Below are positions 10,900 through 25,788 of a stretch of 64,000 nucleotides of DNA, piece by piece (the stretch's first letter is position 1; every line of letters begins with the position of its first letter). A program made the position numbers and the translations under genes. The stretch is from Aspidiotus rigidus (Eukaryota; Arthropoda; Insecta; Hemiptera; Diaspididae): positions 10,974,001-11,038,000 of the forward strand of contig JAVHKY010000052.1 in NCBI GenBank assembly GCA_035079385.1. Direction: 5' to 3'. Under the pieces are notes generated by a model that saw nothing but the letters and a program-made list of their open reading frames with translations, did not search any database and was not told the DNA's origin.

Positions 10900-13800
10900 T
10901 CATTGTTTCGATACAAAAAACTGTTTTATATAGTCCAGAAAATAATCGCTTATCTGTGTGTCTGGTAACCTTTTCATCATCAAAATTATGATCCCCACAA
11001 TCACCATTGTCGTTATGATTCGTAATCTGTGAAAATTAAGATTTGGTAGATTCAATGCAAAACATATCATTTCCACAACTCAAAAATTTTTAATACCCTA
11101 ATTAGGTCAAGGTCATTGGGACAGAGATGTATTTCAAACAAATTTGAGTAAAAGCTATTTCACCGCGTACAAAAAACAAAAGAAGGAAATTACCAAGGGG
11201 TGAGTCTATTATGGAAACTACCATGCAATTGAAGGTATGGAACTACGAAAATAAAGACACGAAACACCAATTTTCAGACTCACATAATACTATATTATGA
11301 TAGATAAAGTTTATAAAATGATTCCATACAAAATAGTTTTATAGTGAGCACGGGACAATTGCCCGCCTACATCAATCCATTTCAAATATCTTTGCTTTGT
11401 AACAATATAGAAAAACTACGGGACTGTAAAATTTTACAGCCTGCGCTTTATATGACATAAATAGTCAGGAAGTTAAGAGCCACGACCATGCATTTCTGGA
11501 TCAAAGCATGAAACTTGGTACATATCATCTTTAGGTGGAGTACTTCAAAATGAGATATATTGCCACCATTGGGGGAGGTGCTGACCCCCTTTTTGCGGGG
11601 GTTCTGTACCCCCAAAATCAGTTTTTGCAAATATCTTGCCGCGTTTCAACTTTACAGGAAAAAGTTTCAAACAAAAGTTGTAGAGTGTAAAATTCCCTAA
11701 AAAATGATGTATTCATATGTTAGCCTAGATCTGTCCGTTCGGGCTCAATGTGCGGATAAAGAGCGCAAATTTTGGAAAGATCATTTTTTTTTTTTGTACT
11801 TTTACAGACCATATTGAACTTTCATGCAGTTTTAGAGTATTTACTTTTGAACAAAAAAAAATAGAGTATCAAGTTTTCTACAAAATGAAATATAATCACC
11901 GCTTACACCCAAATACATATAGGCATCTAGGGTAGCAAAATACACTAATTCAATGTACGTACAAATAAAAAAATGATACTGAGCTGCCAATATGATGGAT
12001 AAAATTCATACAAAATATTTTTCAGTTCTTCTTCTGATCAAAGGCGAATGGCATGTAGCGGCAAATTTATAGGGTCAGCAAAAAACTGAAGAAAGAAAAA
12101 AAAACAAGACTGAGTCTCCATCACCTCAACCCCACACACCGCAGAATTCAGCAGCAACAGGTTTGGTTCTCCACACTGGCTTCCAACCGCCTTCAAATTT
12201 CTGCCATCCCCATTCTTCCGGATTTAGCATTGGAAGCTGTGATGTCATTGTGTTATTCCACAATTGCGCCTGATGTGGAGCTCAACAAACGTGTAAGCTC
12301 ACTGCATCCTGAGTTGGCGTCTTTTCTGATGCAGCAATTGCTTACTTACGCGTTCATGTTTTGCCGGCGTTCCCGTTGTTTTGAAAAATGAGTAGTCGAA
12401 AGAGGAAACAGCTGACTGTGTCTGAAAAGTTGGTCATTTCGAAGAAAATTGACGAGAAGAGTGCAACAGAGACGACATCATTCGCGAAGTCAATTGATTT
12501 AAGTGAAAGTTCGGTGCGAAAAACCGTGAGTAATCGCCAAAAATTGTACAATAATATACCCCTGAGCGGAATAATCCTTCAGAAGAAGGCGCAGCAAATA
12601 GCGAGGAAGTTCAACATTGACAACTTTTTGGTTTCAAACGGCTGGTTACAAAAATTTAAAAGAAGACATGGTGTCCTATCGTGCTATATCTGGAGAATCA
12701 GTAAACGTCAGCAATGAGAGTATAGAAGAATGGCTTTCAGATGTTCTCCCTCGTTTAAACGACTCGTATGCCCCTTGTGAACTTCTATTGACATGTTTCA
12801 TGTCTTTGCTCTGGCCTGAATTTCGAAATTTGTGTGCGCGTGCGTGTGTGCGTGCAGATGACCTTGGGACTTGGGATTTTTTCTCTGAGCCACCCTAATT
12901 TCGAAATTTGCGTGCGCGTGCGTGCGTGCGTGCAATACTAGCTTAGTACTAGCTTAGTATACTAGACTAGGCTTTAGCCCTAATGTACATTATACTAGCC
13001 AGTAGCTCAGCTATACTATTTGACATTGTATACTGGGCTTGCTTCATACTAGACTAGCTTTATACTAGCTCTAAACTAGACTTATTTTCTCTGAGCCCTA
13101 CCCTAATTTCGAAATTTGCGTGCGCGTGCGTGCGTGCAATACTAGCTTAGTACGAGCTCAGTATACTTGGTTTCATTATACTGCCCTAATGTACATTATA
13201 CTAGCCTAATATACTAGCTGAGCTATACTATTTGACATTGTATACTGGGCTTGCTTTATACTAGACTAGCTTTATATACTAGCTCTAAACTAGACTTACA
13301 CTAGACAAAGAAGGAGGCGAACGAGCGGACCCATCGAGAAGGGCTACGAAACCCAGACCTAATATACAGCATACTAGCTTGTTCTGAATAGACTTATACT
13401 AGACGAAGAAGGGGGCGAACGAGCGAATACTAGCTTAGTATACTAGGCCTCATTCCTAATATACAGTATACAAGTTGACTAATGAAATATAAAGACATGA
13501 AACATGATCTTCATTTATTTGGCTACGCCAGAAAATTTTTTTTTTGTGTATCATTTTTAATTTTTTCATTCTTTGTTATCACCTCCATATTGTCCAAACC
13601 TCGGTATAAAGCGAATTTCGTTCAGTCCCTTCACTCGGACTATATAGAGACTTGACTAGATTTTAAAAAGCCGTATTTTACGCGTATGATCGTTAGAATT
13701 TCTAGCCTAGATACCTACATCTTCATATAAGCGTTTACAATTATAATTCATTTTTAGAAAATTTGATACTCTACAACTTTCATTTCAAATTTTTTACTCT

Positions 13801-16800
13801 AAAACTCCATCCAAGTTCAATACGGTCTGTAAAAGTACAAAAAATAATGATTTTTCCAAAATTTGCGCTCTTTATCCGCGCATTCAGTCCGAACGGATAG
13901 ATCTAGGCTAACATATGAACACATCATTTTGTAGAGAATTTTACACTCTACAACTTTTATTTGAAACTTTTTCCTGTAAAGTTGAAACGCGGCAAGATAT
14001 TTGCAAAAAACTGATTTCGGGGTACAAAACCCCCGCGGAAAGGGGGTCAGCACCTCCCCCAATGGTGGCAACATATCTCATTTTGAAGTAACACACCTAA
14101 AGATGATATGTACCAAGTTTCATGCTTTGATCCAGAAACGCATGATTTGCATTGAATTTGGTCTTTATCCTCTACACTAAAACAAATAAGTACCAAACTC
14201 TAATATATAAATAAGAGATCCGCCGTACCTGGTTTGCAGAAATGGCATCAATATGCCAGCTGTTGTAGCTACCAATAATAATATAACTTGTAGTATAGTC
14301 AAAACAATATTGATCAATTTGACAACTAGAGCTCGCGCATTTGAATTATCAAGTCCCTCCAAAGTTAAATACTGTTGGTGTTGAGCTTGTTGATGTTCCA
14401 TTTTTGAAACCTATATAATTTTAAAGATAACACGGCGTGACAATTTTTTGGTCATGCTCTGGCATTTCAAAAAAATTATACTATTCTAGAAGTATTTGGA
14501 TCATTGAAAATGACGCTTTTTTCCATCTTTCAATCGCTCTTTCAAATCTCCAGTAATGATCTTGTTTACTAATTGGAGATCACAGTGGAACGCATCAACA
14601 ATTGCAGTATCAAAACGCTACAATATCAACATGCAATATGTTTTGCGGCGGGTAAACGAGATCATAACAGGAGACAAGGAAATCAGATCAAAGAACCAAA
14701 AACAGCGCCGTTCTCAGCGTTCAAAATACTTATAGAATAGTATACTTCTTTTGAAATACTAAAGCATGGCCAAAAAATTATCACACCGTGTAATACAATT
14801 TGTACTTAATTTCAATCCAGAAAAAAATTCAGCAGAGAAATTGTTCAGAAAACACATTTACTTTTGTTTGACATAATTCCAACATTTCCTGTATATCTCT
14901 AAGTCTTTCTTCACTCTGATATTGCACTTTTTCTTCCATATCACAGATTGTTTGCTTCAGGTTCTCCACTTCATTTTGATGCAGTTCTGTTAGGTCATTA
15001 ATTTGTTCTTCAAGACGCTCGCTTCGGAATCTCTCTTCCTGCAACGCTTGATTCAAAGTTTCAATATCTTTTGTGAACATTTTCTGTCAAATTATAGACA
15101 CATTAATATATTTTTCAAGTTCACTTAAATTGCAATATGTGAGACAAACCTTCACATTTTCCAGCTTATTCCGAAGCCTATCTATTTCTTTGCGACAGAT
15201 TTGCAGTCTTGGAAATATTGACTCAAGATTCTCTTGTGGCAAACTGCTCGCAAAAACAGGAACACCACAGTCACCCACCATATTGATACCTTGATTTGAA
15301 TGCATTGATGATGATTTGGTATGCGAACGCAAATGAGCTACCGCACCAGAATTACTCTCGCTGGTAACTGAGCTGCATTCGGAACCTTCATTACTAGCAC
15401 TACACCTAGTATCCATACCGATGCCGCCACTACTAGACGTCAAACTATAACCTCCAGGTAACGTTGCACTGCCGTGATGTACGCGATCTTCATCTATTGA
15501 CTCATTATTGCCGCTTCCTACAAAACACAGTGAACAACATCTAAATGTACTAGGCATTACTTTTAGTATGACAAAAACTTTGTATGACGCTAATAGAATG
15601 ATAATCAAAGACAAGAAAGAAAAATGTTGAACCAATGGTACCAAGTGTCAGCCAATAATTATTCATGTGTCTACGTATTTACTCACTTGATAATGAATTG
15701 ATATTATCCGCGCTGCCAAATTTATTGCGAATTAAATGAGCAAATTCTCTAGGTTTTGCCATAACCGATCTATACAACAACGATAATTACATAAAATACC
15801 TGTATTTTTTTTTTATATTTACAATCAACAACATTTGACTACATATCCGTACTATGTGAACTGCGCTAGCGCATATAAAACGACCGAAAAAAGCGTCCAC
15901 AGATATGATACGGTGTTTTCGGCATAGTCAGCAAAACCACACGCATTTAAAGTACATACGTCAAACCTTTCTTCCGACGGCTTCAACATGGTACTCGCTG
16001 CCTATACCAAAGATTCCGATACCGTAACTTCGACTAAACAAGCGCCGTAATTGCCATAAGCGTAAGATTAGATATTGAGCCTTGTTTTTTATTGCTTAGC
16101 ACAGTCCACATAGCAGTCAGAGTCAACAATTGGTCATTAATTTCTGTTACAGACCAAGTTTACATTTGACTACCAAAACAACTACAAACTATATAAGAAA
16201 TGAGGAAAGAAAAACATTTAGAGGCTTTGCAAAGGCAGCGGCAAACCCGCAAGCCTCGCGGCCCTGTAGAAAACAGCTTGTCTTATTTTCGTTTTCTTTA
16301 TCTTCAAGTGAGTAGATGTGTACAAGACCGATTGAAATTATTTCAAGTCTTGATGGGAGGAGAACGCGAGGCTTAATGAAAGGAGTTTATCCTTTGAAAA
16401 GAAAGTTGCTATAAGGGAGGCTTTAGCAATGTGGGAGTGAATATTGATACACTTAGCCAACTGTTTTACTTCTACTATACCTCATTACATATGATGAAAT
16501 ATTTATCATGTAAGATACCGAACAGTAGATATATCCTGAAAACTCTCTCTGTCAATAAAAATTCGTAATAACCTAACTTAGACAAATTCCTATAATATCT
16601 AACCTGGACAATTTCTTCTAACTTACGGTTGATGACGTCATCCCCGAGTCCCATTCTCAAGTCCTCATCATCATAATTATATAGCTCAAGAGTCAACATT
16701 TTTTCAAGTCCCAAACCTAACTTGAGTTGATGCCGTCATCAAAGTTGGACGCGCTTGCGCTAAAATTTTCTAAAAAAAGAGATAACTGGTTCGCCGCTAA

Positions 16801-19800
16801 AAATGCTGCAAATATTTTTACTTGTACGTCCACAACCAGAGCAGATTAGAAATAAAATAGAGAGTAAAGAGTACACCTTGACTGATAAAAAAACAAAAAC
16901 ATAATCAATAAAGAATGTAAGGACACTGAGGGAAGTATAAAGGATCAAAACTGGATCCTAGGCGTATTTATAAGACCAGATAAGGAGTTGGTTATGCGAT
17001 AAAAATAAAAGTAAAGAAAAAAGGTAGAGCCAAATAAATGAAGATCATATTCCAGTTCTTTTTATATGCCCCACATACTTGTAATTAAAATGGGCTCGCG
17101 AGATAGACAAGGGTGAATATCCAAATGGTATTTGCACTGCGAAATGATAAAAAATGTAACATTCTAAGAGCCCTATGGATGGATTGTTTACAAAGATTGA
17201 AATAGTTTCCAACTAATAGGCCATTCGCACAAACTAGGAATAGGTATATCAAAGAGATGTCTCTCAGTTATGGTAGGAGTGGGTCGACGGTACAAGTATG
17301 TTTTTCCTTGCCGCAGAGCGTATGATTTCGCACTTTATTCGTTTCCGATAAACGCGTTGAATCTACAAGCAGCGCCTTTTACCGTTCGACCACAAAGCAT
17401 CACTCACAAGAGAATGCATTTGTTTACCTTTCATTATTTCCACTCATTGTACTCTGATGTACGCGTGTGTATTTACCTTAATTTATAACACTACTGAACA
17501 GCTATCCGGTTTCAAAGACTCTACTATGTGATTCTTAAATACTTTTCAACGCTGAACGAATCCCTTGTCCGTTTTTTGCTAGCATGTCACAATTTTTAGT
17601 AATCACGATAAAAGTTCTCGTTTACTTGCCGCGCGTTGTCGCAAAACACATTGACGATAGCAGCGTCGCTATCAAAAACAGTCGTTACGTTTCGCGAGAG
17701 CACGCGGCAAAAAGGCGAGAATATTTGTTATGATTACGAGAATATTATCGTGATTACTAAAAATTGTGACGTGCTACCAAAAAACGGACAACGGATTCGC
17801 GTTCAGCGTTGAAAAGTATCCAAGAATCATATATTAGAATCTTTAAAACCGGATAGCTGTTTAGTAGTGTAATTAACTTTCTTTCGATTAATCACTTCTC
17901 CATTGCAATTATTTCTGCTGCTGATTCCTTAATAATGTTACAAATAAAAATTTTTGAAAGATGATGGCCTCTAGGTTGAGGCTTCGACATTTTCCGTGTT
18001 CATCAGCGGGATGAGGGGGGGGGGGGACTTGGATACGCAGATTTCCAATAGTGGGATGGGGTGCCGATAAGGAGATTAAACATGTCAAAATTTGCCCCAG
18101 GACACCCACAAAAGTCAGACACAACCCCGGTAGTGTGAATGTATAAATACAAAATTTTGAAATTGAGGGAGACCATAAAAAATATATAAATCATGCCAAA
18201 TAGAGATATCATATTTTCCTCAGTTCAATCGCCAAAATAGCACAAAATGGTTTATAAATTAAATTACAAGAATTATCCGAAAAATGACCGAGTCGCAGAC
18301 ATTTTATCCTAACACAACATTTTGATATTGTCATCAGTAAGTACTTGATGAATACTAATTTATAAACATTTACTAACTTCAAGCCCTGGCTCATATCTCG
18401 TAATACTTCTCGTGGCTGTCTATAGTGATTGGATACACCATAAGCTTCAAGATCTTGTAATCTTCTGTTGTAACTTTCCAGCTTTTTTTGTAACTGCGAA
18501 ATAGTTTGCGCATATTTTTGATTCTTCTTCTCAAAAACTGCTTTTATTCGTTGTAATTGGTGTTTATCAGCATTTGATGCAAGCTTCAGGTATTCATTTA
18601 CATTGTCTGTGGAAAGTTATGAATAAAATAAATTAAAAAGTGGTTATTAGCTACAGCAAAACTTATAATTATTATCTACTCGTCTTACATCGAAAAAATG
18701 AATAAATAAATGCTGCTGCAAACTCGTTTTGCTACCCTTAGAATAATTTTTCATTTTCTTTCTTACTATTTTCTTTACAGAAGAACCAACCATATAAATT
18801 TCAAAAGTAACAATTATTCAAAATCGATTCAAGAAGTAATGAATGATTATTCAAGAAGTAAATCATTCAACACTTATCGAAGAAGTGAAATTATTTGAAG
18901 TAACTGAGAAGTAACAATTATTTTTCAAATGTAACAAATCGCAAATTAATTTTGTAAAAAAAAAAGAGAAATACCTAAATACCTAAGCACATTTTCTTTG
19001 TAATTGCTTAGCGCCTAAATTAAAGAGTAAATTTTGTGAGTGTTAATGACTAAAACAAAATAAATGGCCCTACACCATCATATGGTTTTACCAAGTAGGC
19101 ATTTACTTGGTTACACATACAACTTTATAAAATGCATACAGTAAGCATTTGACCTCATCAATGCCGATGAGAGATCTCTAGTCATTCAGTATCACACACT
19201 CATAACATATTACTTGTAAAAAAAAAAAAAAAAAAATTATAATAATTGAATATTTTGAGGCCCAGCCTCAAAGGGGGGAGTATGTTAAGCATGCAATACA
19301 ATTATGAGATGACGTCACCTTATCTTAAGAATGAGACACAATAGATGATAAATCCGAAAAACTCCCTATTACTCATAAGGGAAGTGACTTCGTAAACACA
19401 TGAAAAGAGAAAAATCAATCCTTCACCAGACTCCGAAGCGAGCACACCTTACTAAAAGCGGTTTTTCACCGACACACCTTATCTTAAAAAAAAGATATTT
19501 AACATTGGGGGCCCGTCCGGGATTTACCTGAATAAGGACATGTTAATGCATGAATCCTTATTTTTTTTTCTTCTTTCTTCACGATAATTCTTTCAAGTTA
19601 ATGCACGGACCTAGTAGCCTAGTTCGTTGCAAGTGTTCTCGCTACGGTACATTATATTTCGTTGCTAATTCGATTCGTGCGTTTCTTACTCGCATTTAGT
19701 TCTCGTTAAAATTTAATTTTTCATCATCATCATGAATCCAGAAGAAGAAGAGCTTCAAAATATTCTCGATTTTGATTTCAATGATGATATAATTATTAGA

Positions 19801-22800
19801 CACTGTGTCAAATCACACACAGTCACGTGATACATCTAATTCCGAAAACAACGAAGAGTTCTCTGTACAAAATGAAGACGCTATGTTACAAGTCGAAACG
19901 GAACAGCCTTCCGCAAATAATGCACTCTCTAATAACAACGAATAGGTACCGGTAAACATATCCGCGTTTATTAACTTTGTTGAACTAAAATTAAATTGTT
20001 TCGAAGATGGACTTCACGAAAGAAAAAGTCCATACAAAGCCTTAGACGAACTTAATGAGTTGAGTGATCTGACTAAAAAACTCGACAATTTTGTAGAGAT
20101 TAACCCAAATCATTCTCTATATGATCTGCGTTTGAGTTTCGCCCGTCGAGCTCGAAACATTAAAGCAATACTTCTTCCGTTCGCTAATCCTAAGCGAACG
20201 CGATATGACGAAGATAGTGCTTGTACGCCTACTTCCTCAAGACAAAGGTTACCCCGCTTCGAAGTGCCAACTTTTGACGGTACTATCGCGAAGTAGGCGA
20301 GATTCAAAAAAGAGTTTCTTGAATTTATTAATCACGACGAAATTCGTAATAGCGAAAAGGAAAAACGAGGATATCTTTTCGCAGCGCTTGAGAAGGGAGA
20401 TTCGATTGCCCTAATAGAAAACTTACGAAATGCATCTTTCCAAACTAATTGGGATATTGTAGTCAATACCTACGATGATCCTCTCCGAAAATCTAACTAC
20501 CACTACGATAATTTATTCAATGAAGGGAAATCCGCTGTAAGAATGTCCCTCAGAAAACATCTTATACATTTTCGTCAAAATTCAGCTGGCTTACTTGCGG
20601 CTTGCAATGAGGTTAAATTGAATCCTTTCGAACAAATCATAATCAATGCTTTTCTCACGGGTTGCAAACCCTTCAAGAAACTCTCTTGGGAGAGGCATTT
20701 AATTGAGAAATATCTTAAAAGTTCAATGGAGAATTTTTATCGATTTATTGAGTCACTATGTATATCGAATGAATGAGCATAATTTTCTTCTCATTCTAAT
20801 GAAATGAAAGAGAAACAGATCGCCACAAGACGTAAAGGAATCGTAGCGTTGACTAGTAAAAAAGAAGAAGTAAATAAAATCAAATCCAAAGTGCCAAATC
20901 AGAATACATCTAAAGTCGAAAGAAAAAAATTCTGTCGAAAGTTTCGATCTACGTCACATTATTTAAGTTGTTGTCCAGAGTTCCTGGAGTCCAATATTCA
21001 AAAACGAATTGACTTCATAAATGAGAATGCATTGGGTCCAGTATGTTTTCGGCGATCGTTCGAGTGCAGTGCAGCTGCCAACCACGGTACTACCAACAAC
21101 GCAGAACGATGTAAGATGACCAGACTAGTATGCTGAACTTGCAATTTACAACATAACATCTTACTACATGCAGATAACGAAAATTATTTTTCCAATAAAA
21201 TTATTCATGAAGTAGGTATAAAAAGACCGTGATGTAATTCCACAAAATTCACGATTTTTTGACAAAGAATGGTTCTCTTCCCAACTGAACGAAAAAATAT
21301 TAGGTTACTCCCTTGTAGCATACAATCAAGAATCTTTACTATCTACAGTTACGGTTTACATCAATAATATAACAAATGATTCAACAGAATTAAATACCTA
21401 GGGCTATCGTAGACAATTGTAGCCATTTCAATTTTATTTCCGAAGAAATTATTAATAAGTTGAAACTATACTTCTGCAGTAAACGCAAATATAGGCTGCA
21501 TAAGCCAAATCCTATCCAATCATATGGATCAAGCTGTACAAGTCAAAATTCGCTCACGAATTTCTTCCTATAATAAAACCATAATTTGTATTATGGTTCC
21601 AAGTATTATCAGTACCAATTTACCATTAGAAACATTCGAAATAAATTCATGCAAAATTCCGAAAAACCTCCAATTTGCCGACCCGAATTCCAACATCTCC
21701 GATAAGATTAATATGTCGTTAGAGTCAGAAGTCTTCTGGGACATTTTAGGAAGTAAACGCCCTAAAATTAGAATCAGGTTTTCCTGTTCTTTATTATTCT
21801 AAGTTCGGTTGGTTAGTTGGAGGAGGAAACGAATTAATGCCTAAGGGTCTACTGCATTAACTTCAATCAATGCAAAAGATTCCCCATTCGAAACATTTGA
21901 AAAATTTTTGTCAATTGAAAATTTAACCAAATTAAGTATGCCCTTGACTGCAGACGAACCAGAATACGAACGGTTATTTACTCAAACAATTTTTCGTAAC
22001 ATAGAGGGTAGTAGTCTCGTTGGCCTTCAAAAGAGACGTCAGATTACTAGGAAACTCTCGATCGCAAGCGCTCAATAAATTCTTTCAATTAGAGAAACAT
22101 TTCTCAAACAACAGTTCTTGTAAAACGCAATATTGTGAAGTGATAAACGAATACACAAAAGAAGGGTATATTCGTGAAGCGAGAGAACATGATACAGGTT
22201 ATTACATGCCTCACCATGCTGTCTTAAAAGATGAATCAACGTCTACAAAATTGAGAGTCGTTTTAAACACGAGTATGAAGACTACGTCTGGGTATACTTC
22301 TTGAACGATTTATTACACAAAGGTCCAGTCGTGAAACCAGACCTCTTGGTTCATTTAATCTCCTTTAAGTACACATGAATGCGTTTTTTCAGCTGATATA
22401 CATAAGATGTATCTAAAATTTGTTTCTAACCCTATCAATACTCGCTACCAACGCATATTTTGGCGTGAGTCGCCATCTAATGAATTGAAAGTGTATGAAT
22501 TTGTACGATTAATTTTCGGTTTGAGACCCGCCGCTTACCTAACGACTCGTCTCAAATAGTTAGCCTGCACCGCTAATAATAAATACGACAAAATCAGAAC
22601 AATTCTTCAAACCGATTTTTATGTTGACGACCTTTTCACAGGTTGTGACGAGTTAAGTGATTGCGTCGAAATAAGAAATCAATTGGTAGATTTACTAGCC
22701 TGAGCAGGTTTAGCATTAAAGAAATGGTGCGCTAACAACACAAAACTTTTAGAAGGGATTGACCCTAAGTTCATAGAGGAAGAATTCCCGTTTTGGTTTA

Positions 22801-25757
22801 GTGATGACGAGAGAAAAGTAGTAAAAACTCTCAGTATACTATGGATAGGTACCTAAAGAAGACGTATATAAATTCAGAATCTATAATAACAATGAATCGC
22901 CTGTAAAAACTAAGCGTCGAGTTTTAAGCGAGATAGCACGCTTTTACGATCCTGTAGGTCTAGCAACACCTATAACGGTAACTGCAAAATGCTTCATGCA
23001 AGAAATATGGCGCCTCACCTCAAGTGAGACTGGTCCAATAATTATTAATAAACAAAACAAAAAAAATAAAACACAAACTAATAGACTGGGATGAAGAGCT
23101 TCCCCAAGATTTCTTAGATCGATGGCATAAATTTACAAAAGAACTAAGTAATGCCAGTCTCATAGAAATACGTAGATATATCGCCCCATCTGAACGTGTA
23201 GTCTATGTAGAATTACATGGGCTTAGTGACGCGTCAACTATCGCATATGGAGCTGTTATATATTCTAGGATTATAGACTCTTAAGTAGAAGTCAAGATTG
23301 CTTTCCTAACATCAAAATCTAAGGTAGCTCCTCTGAAACAACTAACAATATAAAATTAAAATTATGCGCTGCTTCTCTCTTAGTAGAATTAAAACATAAA
23401 GTTCTGAATATAATTTTGAAAAAATTCTCAATCAATCTTATACGACTCTGGTCGGATAGCAAAACTACCCTCTCGTGGATCGGTTGTGCATCAACCAGAT
23501 GGAACGTATTTGTAGCGAATAGGGTAAGCCAAATACAAACGCTAACCAAAGACCCTAAATGGGATTAGGTCGAATCCGCTGACAATCCAGCCGATTTTCT
23601 TTCAAAGGGTGCCTCACCCCAACGTTTAATCGAATCCAATTGGTTCACTGGCCCAGAATGGCTTTCTAAATCCAATGAACCATGGGGCAAAAAAAAATAA
23701 TGTACAAGCCAAATTGGAGAGAAAATAGCGAACGAAGAAAGGAAAAGACTAAATTTGCTCTTAGCATCATTTCCCTCTCTTCTGACATTTTTAACTTAGT
23801 TGGACTACCTGACACTGGAAAATATTCATTTGAAACAATTTTGAAACAAGGTTTGTCCAAATTAACTCGTTTAACGGCATGGTTATTACGCGTTCGATTC
23901 AATCTCCAGCCTCATTTTCCCAGAGCATCTGGTACCCTAAAATTTTTTGAAATTCATCTCACAACGAGTACACTTATTAAACTTTCGCAAAGAGAATATT
24001 TTAGTGAAGAATTAAAATGCCTACCTGCAGAGCGCGCAATCTCAAAGCCAAGTCCACTAGCAAGTCTAAACGTATTCTTAGACAATAACGTCATCATTAG
24101 AGTTGGAGGTAGACTCAGAAATACCAATTTATCTTTTGAACAAATGCATCCTATCTTGATTTCCAATAAACATAAAATAGCAACCTTGATAGTTGCACAT
24201 TTCCATATCTTGAATTTTCACGCAGGACCTAGACTCTTGATGTCCACAATACGTCGTCAATATTAGGTTCTTAAGTTGAAAACCGCCGTGATATCATACA
24301 TTTATAAGTGCCACACATGCACTAGAAATAGGACGAAAATACAACATCAAATAATGGCGGATCTACCGGCCGCTAGAGTACGAGGTTGTAAAGCTTTTCA
24401 GAATACTGGCCTCGACTACGCGGGACCTTACAAAATCATTGGTAAAGGAAGACGGCATAAAGTTTTCCTTAAAGCCCACATAGCATTGTTCGTTTGTTTC
24501 GCCACCAAGGCTATTCATCTCGAACTCGTGTCTGATTTAACAATGGAAACGTTCATTGCTGCTCTTAATAGATTTATTAGTCGTAGAGTTGTACCATCAA
24601 ATGTGCACTCCAATAATGGTTCTACTTCCATGGAGCCGACAGTAAAATCACGCAGTTATATTCATAAGATTCCATCCAAAATTTCACTCTAATAAAAAAA
24701 ATACATTGGCTCTTCATAGCTCCCAGCGGACCGCATCTAGGAGGTCTATGGGGAAGTGGGGTGAAATCTATAAAACGTCACCTAAATGGGGCATTTTTTG
24801 ACAAAACCTTTAATTTCGAAGAATATATCACAATATTGACACAAATAGAAGCTTGTTTGAACTCTCGACCATTAATGGAGGAATCAAACGACCCAAATGA
24901 CTTTAACGCCCTCACACCGGGCCACATTTTCATTGAAGGGCCAATAACCGCCCTCCCGATTGAAAATCTGCTACAAGCCCCAGAAAATAGACTCAATAGA
25001 TGGAAATTAGTATCAAAAATAACACAGTCCCTTTGGTACAGATGGTCTAATGAATATTTAAACACGTTACAACAGCGAACTAAATGGCGTTTCGCCAAAG
25101 CTGATGTCAAACTTAACGATATAGTTATTATTAAAGAGGACAATTTGCCTCTAACATGTTGGAAACTAGCTCGTATTGTGGAATTACATCCCGGTCAAGA
25201 CGGACACATTCGAGTTGTTACAGTAAAAACAGAAAGTGGACAGTTTAAACGTCCCTGCTGCAAACTCGTTTTGCTACCCTTAGAATAATTTTTCATTTTC
25301 TTTCTTACTATTTTCTTTACAGAAGAACCAACCATATAAATTTCAAAAGTAACAATTATTCAAAATCGATTCAAGAAGTAATGAATGATTATTCAAGAAG
25401 TAAATCATTCAACACTTATCGAAGAAGTGAAATTATTTGAAGTAACTGAGAAGTAACAATTATTTTTCAAATGTAACAAATCGCAAATTAATTTTGTAAA
25501 AAAAAAAGAGAAATACCTAAATACCTAAGCACATTTTCTTTGTAATTGCTTAGCGCCTAAATTGAAGAGTAAATTTTGTGAGTGTTAAAGACTAAAACAA
25601 AATAAATGGCCCTACACCATCATATGGTTTTACCAAGTAGGCATTTACTTGGTTACACATACAACTTTATAAAATGCATACAGTAAGCATTTGACCTCAT
25701 CAATGCCGATGAGAGATCTCTAGTCATTCAGTATCACACACTCATAACATATTACTC

Positions 25758-25788
<31 letters not shown>

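Larger units (their letters stand above)
11489..14147. mobile_element. Inverted-repeat-flanked element with pogo/Tigger remnant, in the last TMCC intron
   Basis: Two arms of about 450 bp (11489-11935 and 13695-14147) are inverted copies, sharing blocks such as the one with GGGGGAGGTGCTGACCCCC, at well over 80% identity by eye. Between them lie a pogo-type transposase N-terminus (12388-12770) and a CTAG-rich tandem repeat (12810-13480). The arms are much longer than usual pogo ends, so the pogo piece may be a passenger inside a larger foldback element. The block lies between TMCC exons at 14229 and 11026. Confidence 0.7.

Noticed and set aside
12805..13480. Regular repeats that could be read as a CRISPR-like array
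   Set aside because: Monomers are ~200 bp and imperfect, there is no repeat-spacer rhythm, and the context is eukaryotic.
15967..16033. Candidate missing TMCC exon on the - strand ([21 protein letters not shown])
   Set aside because: Glycine pattern is attractive and borders are plausible, but the phase fits neither neighbouring exon: it gives a stop in one frame and the wrong exit phase in the other.
18713..19282. Treating the left flank repeat as simply part of a long LTR
   Set aside because: A purine tract and TGTT start lie inside it, so a plain long LTR is not the only reading; kept as an open question instead.
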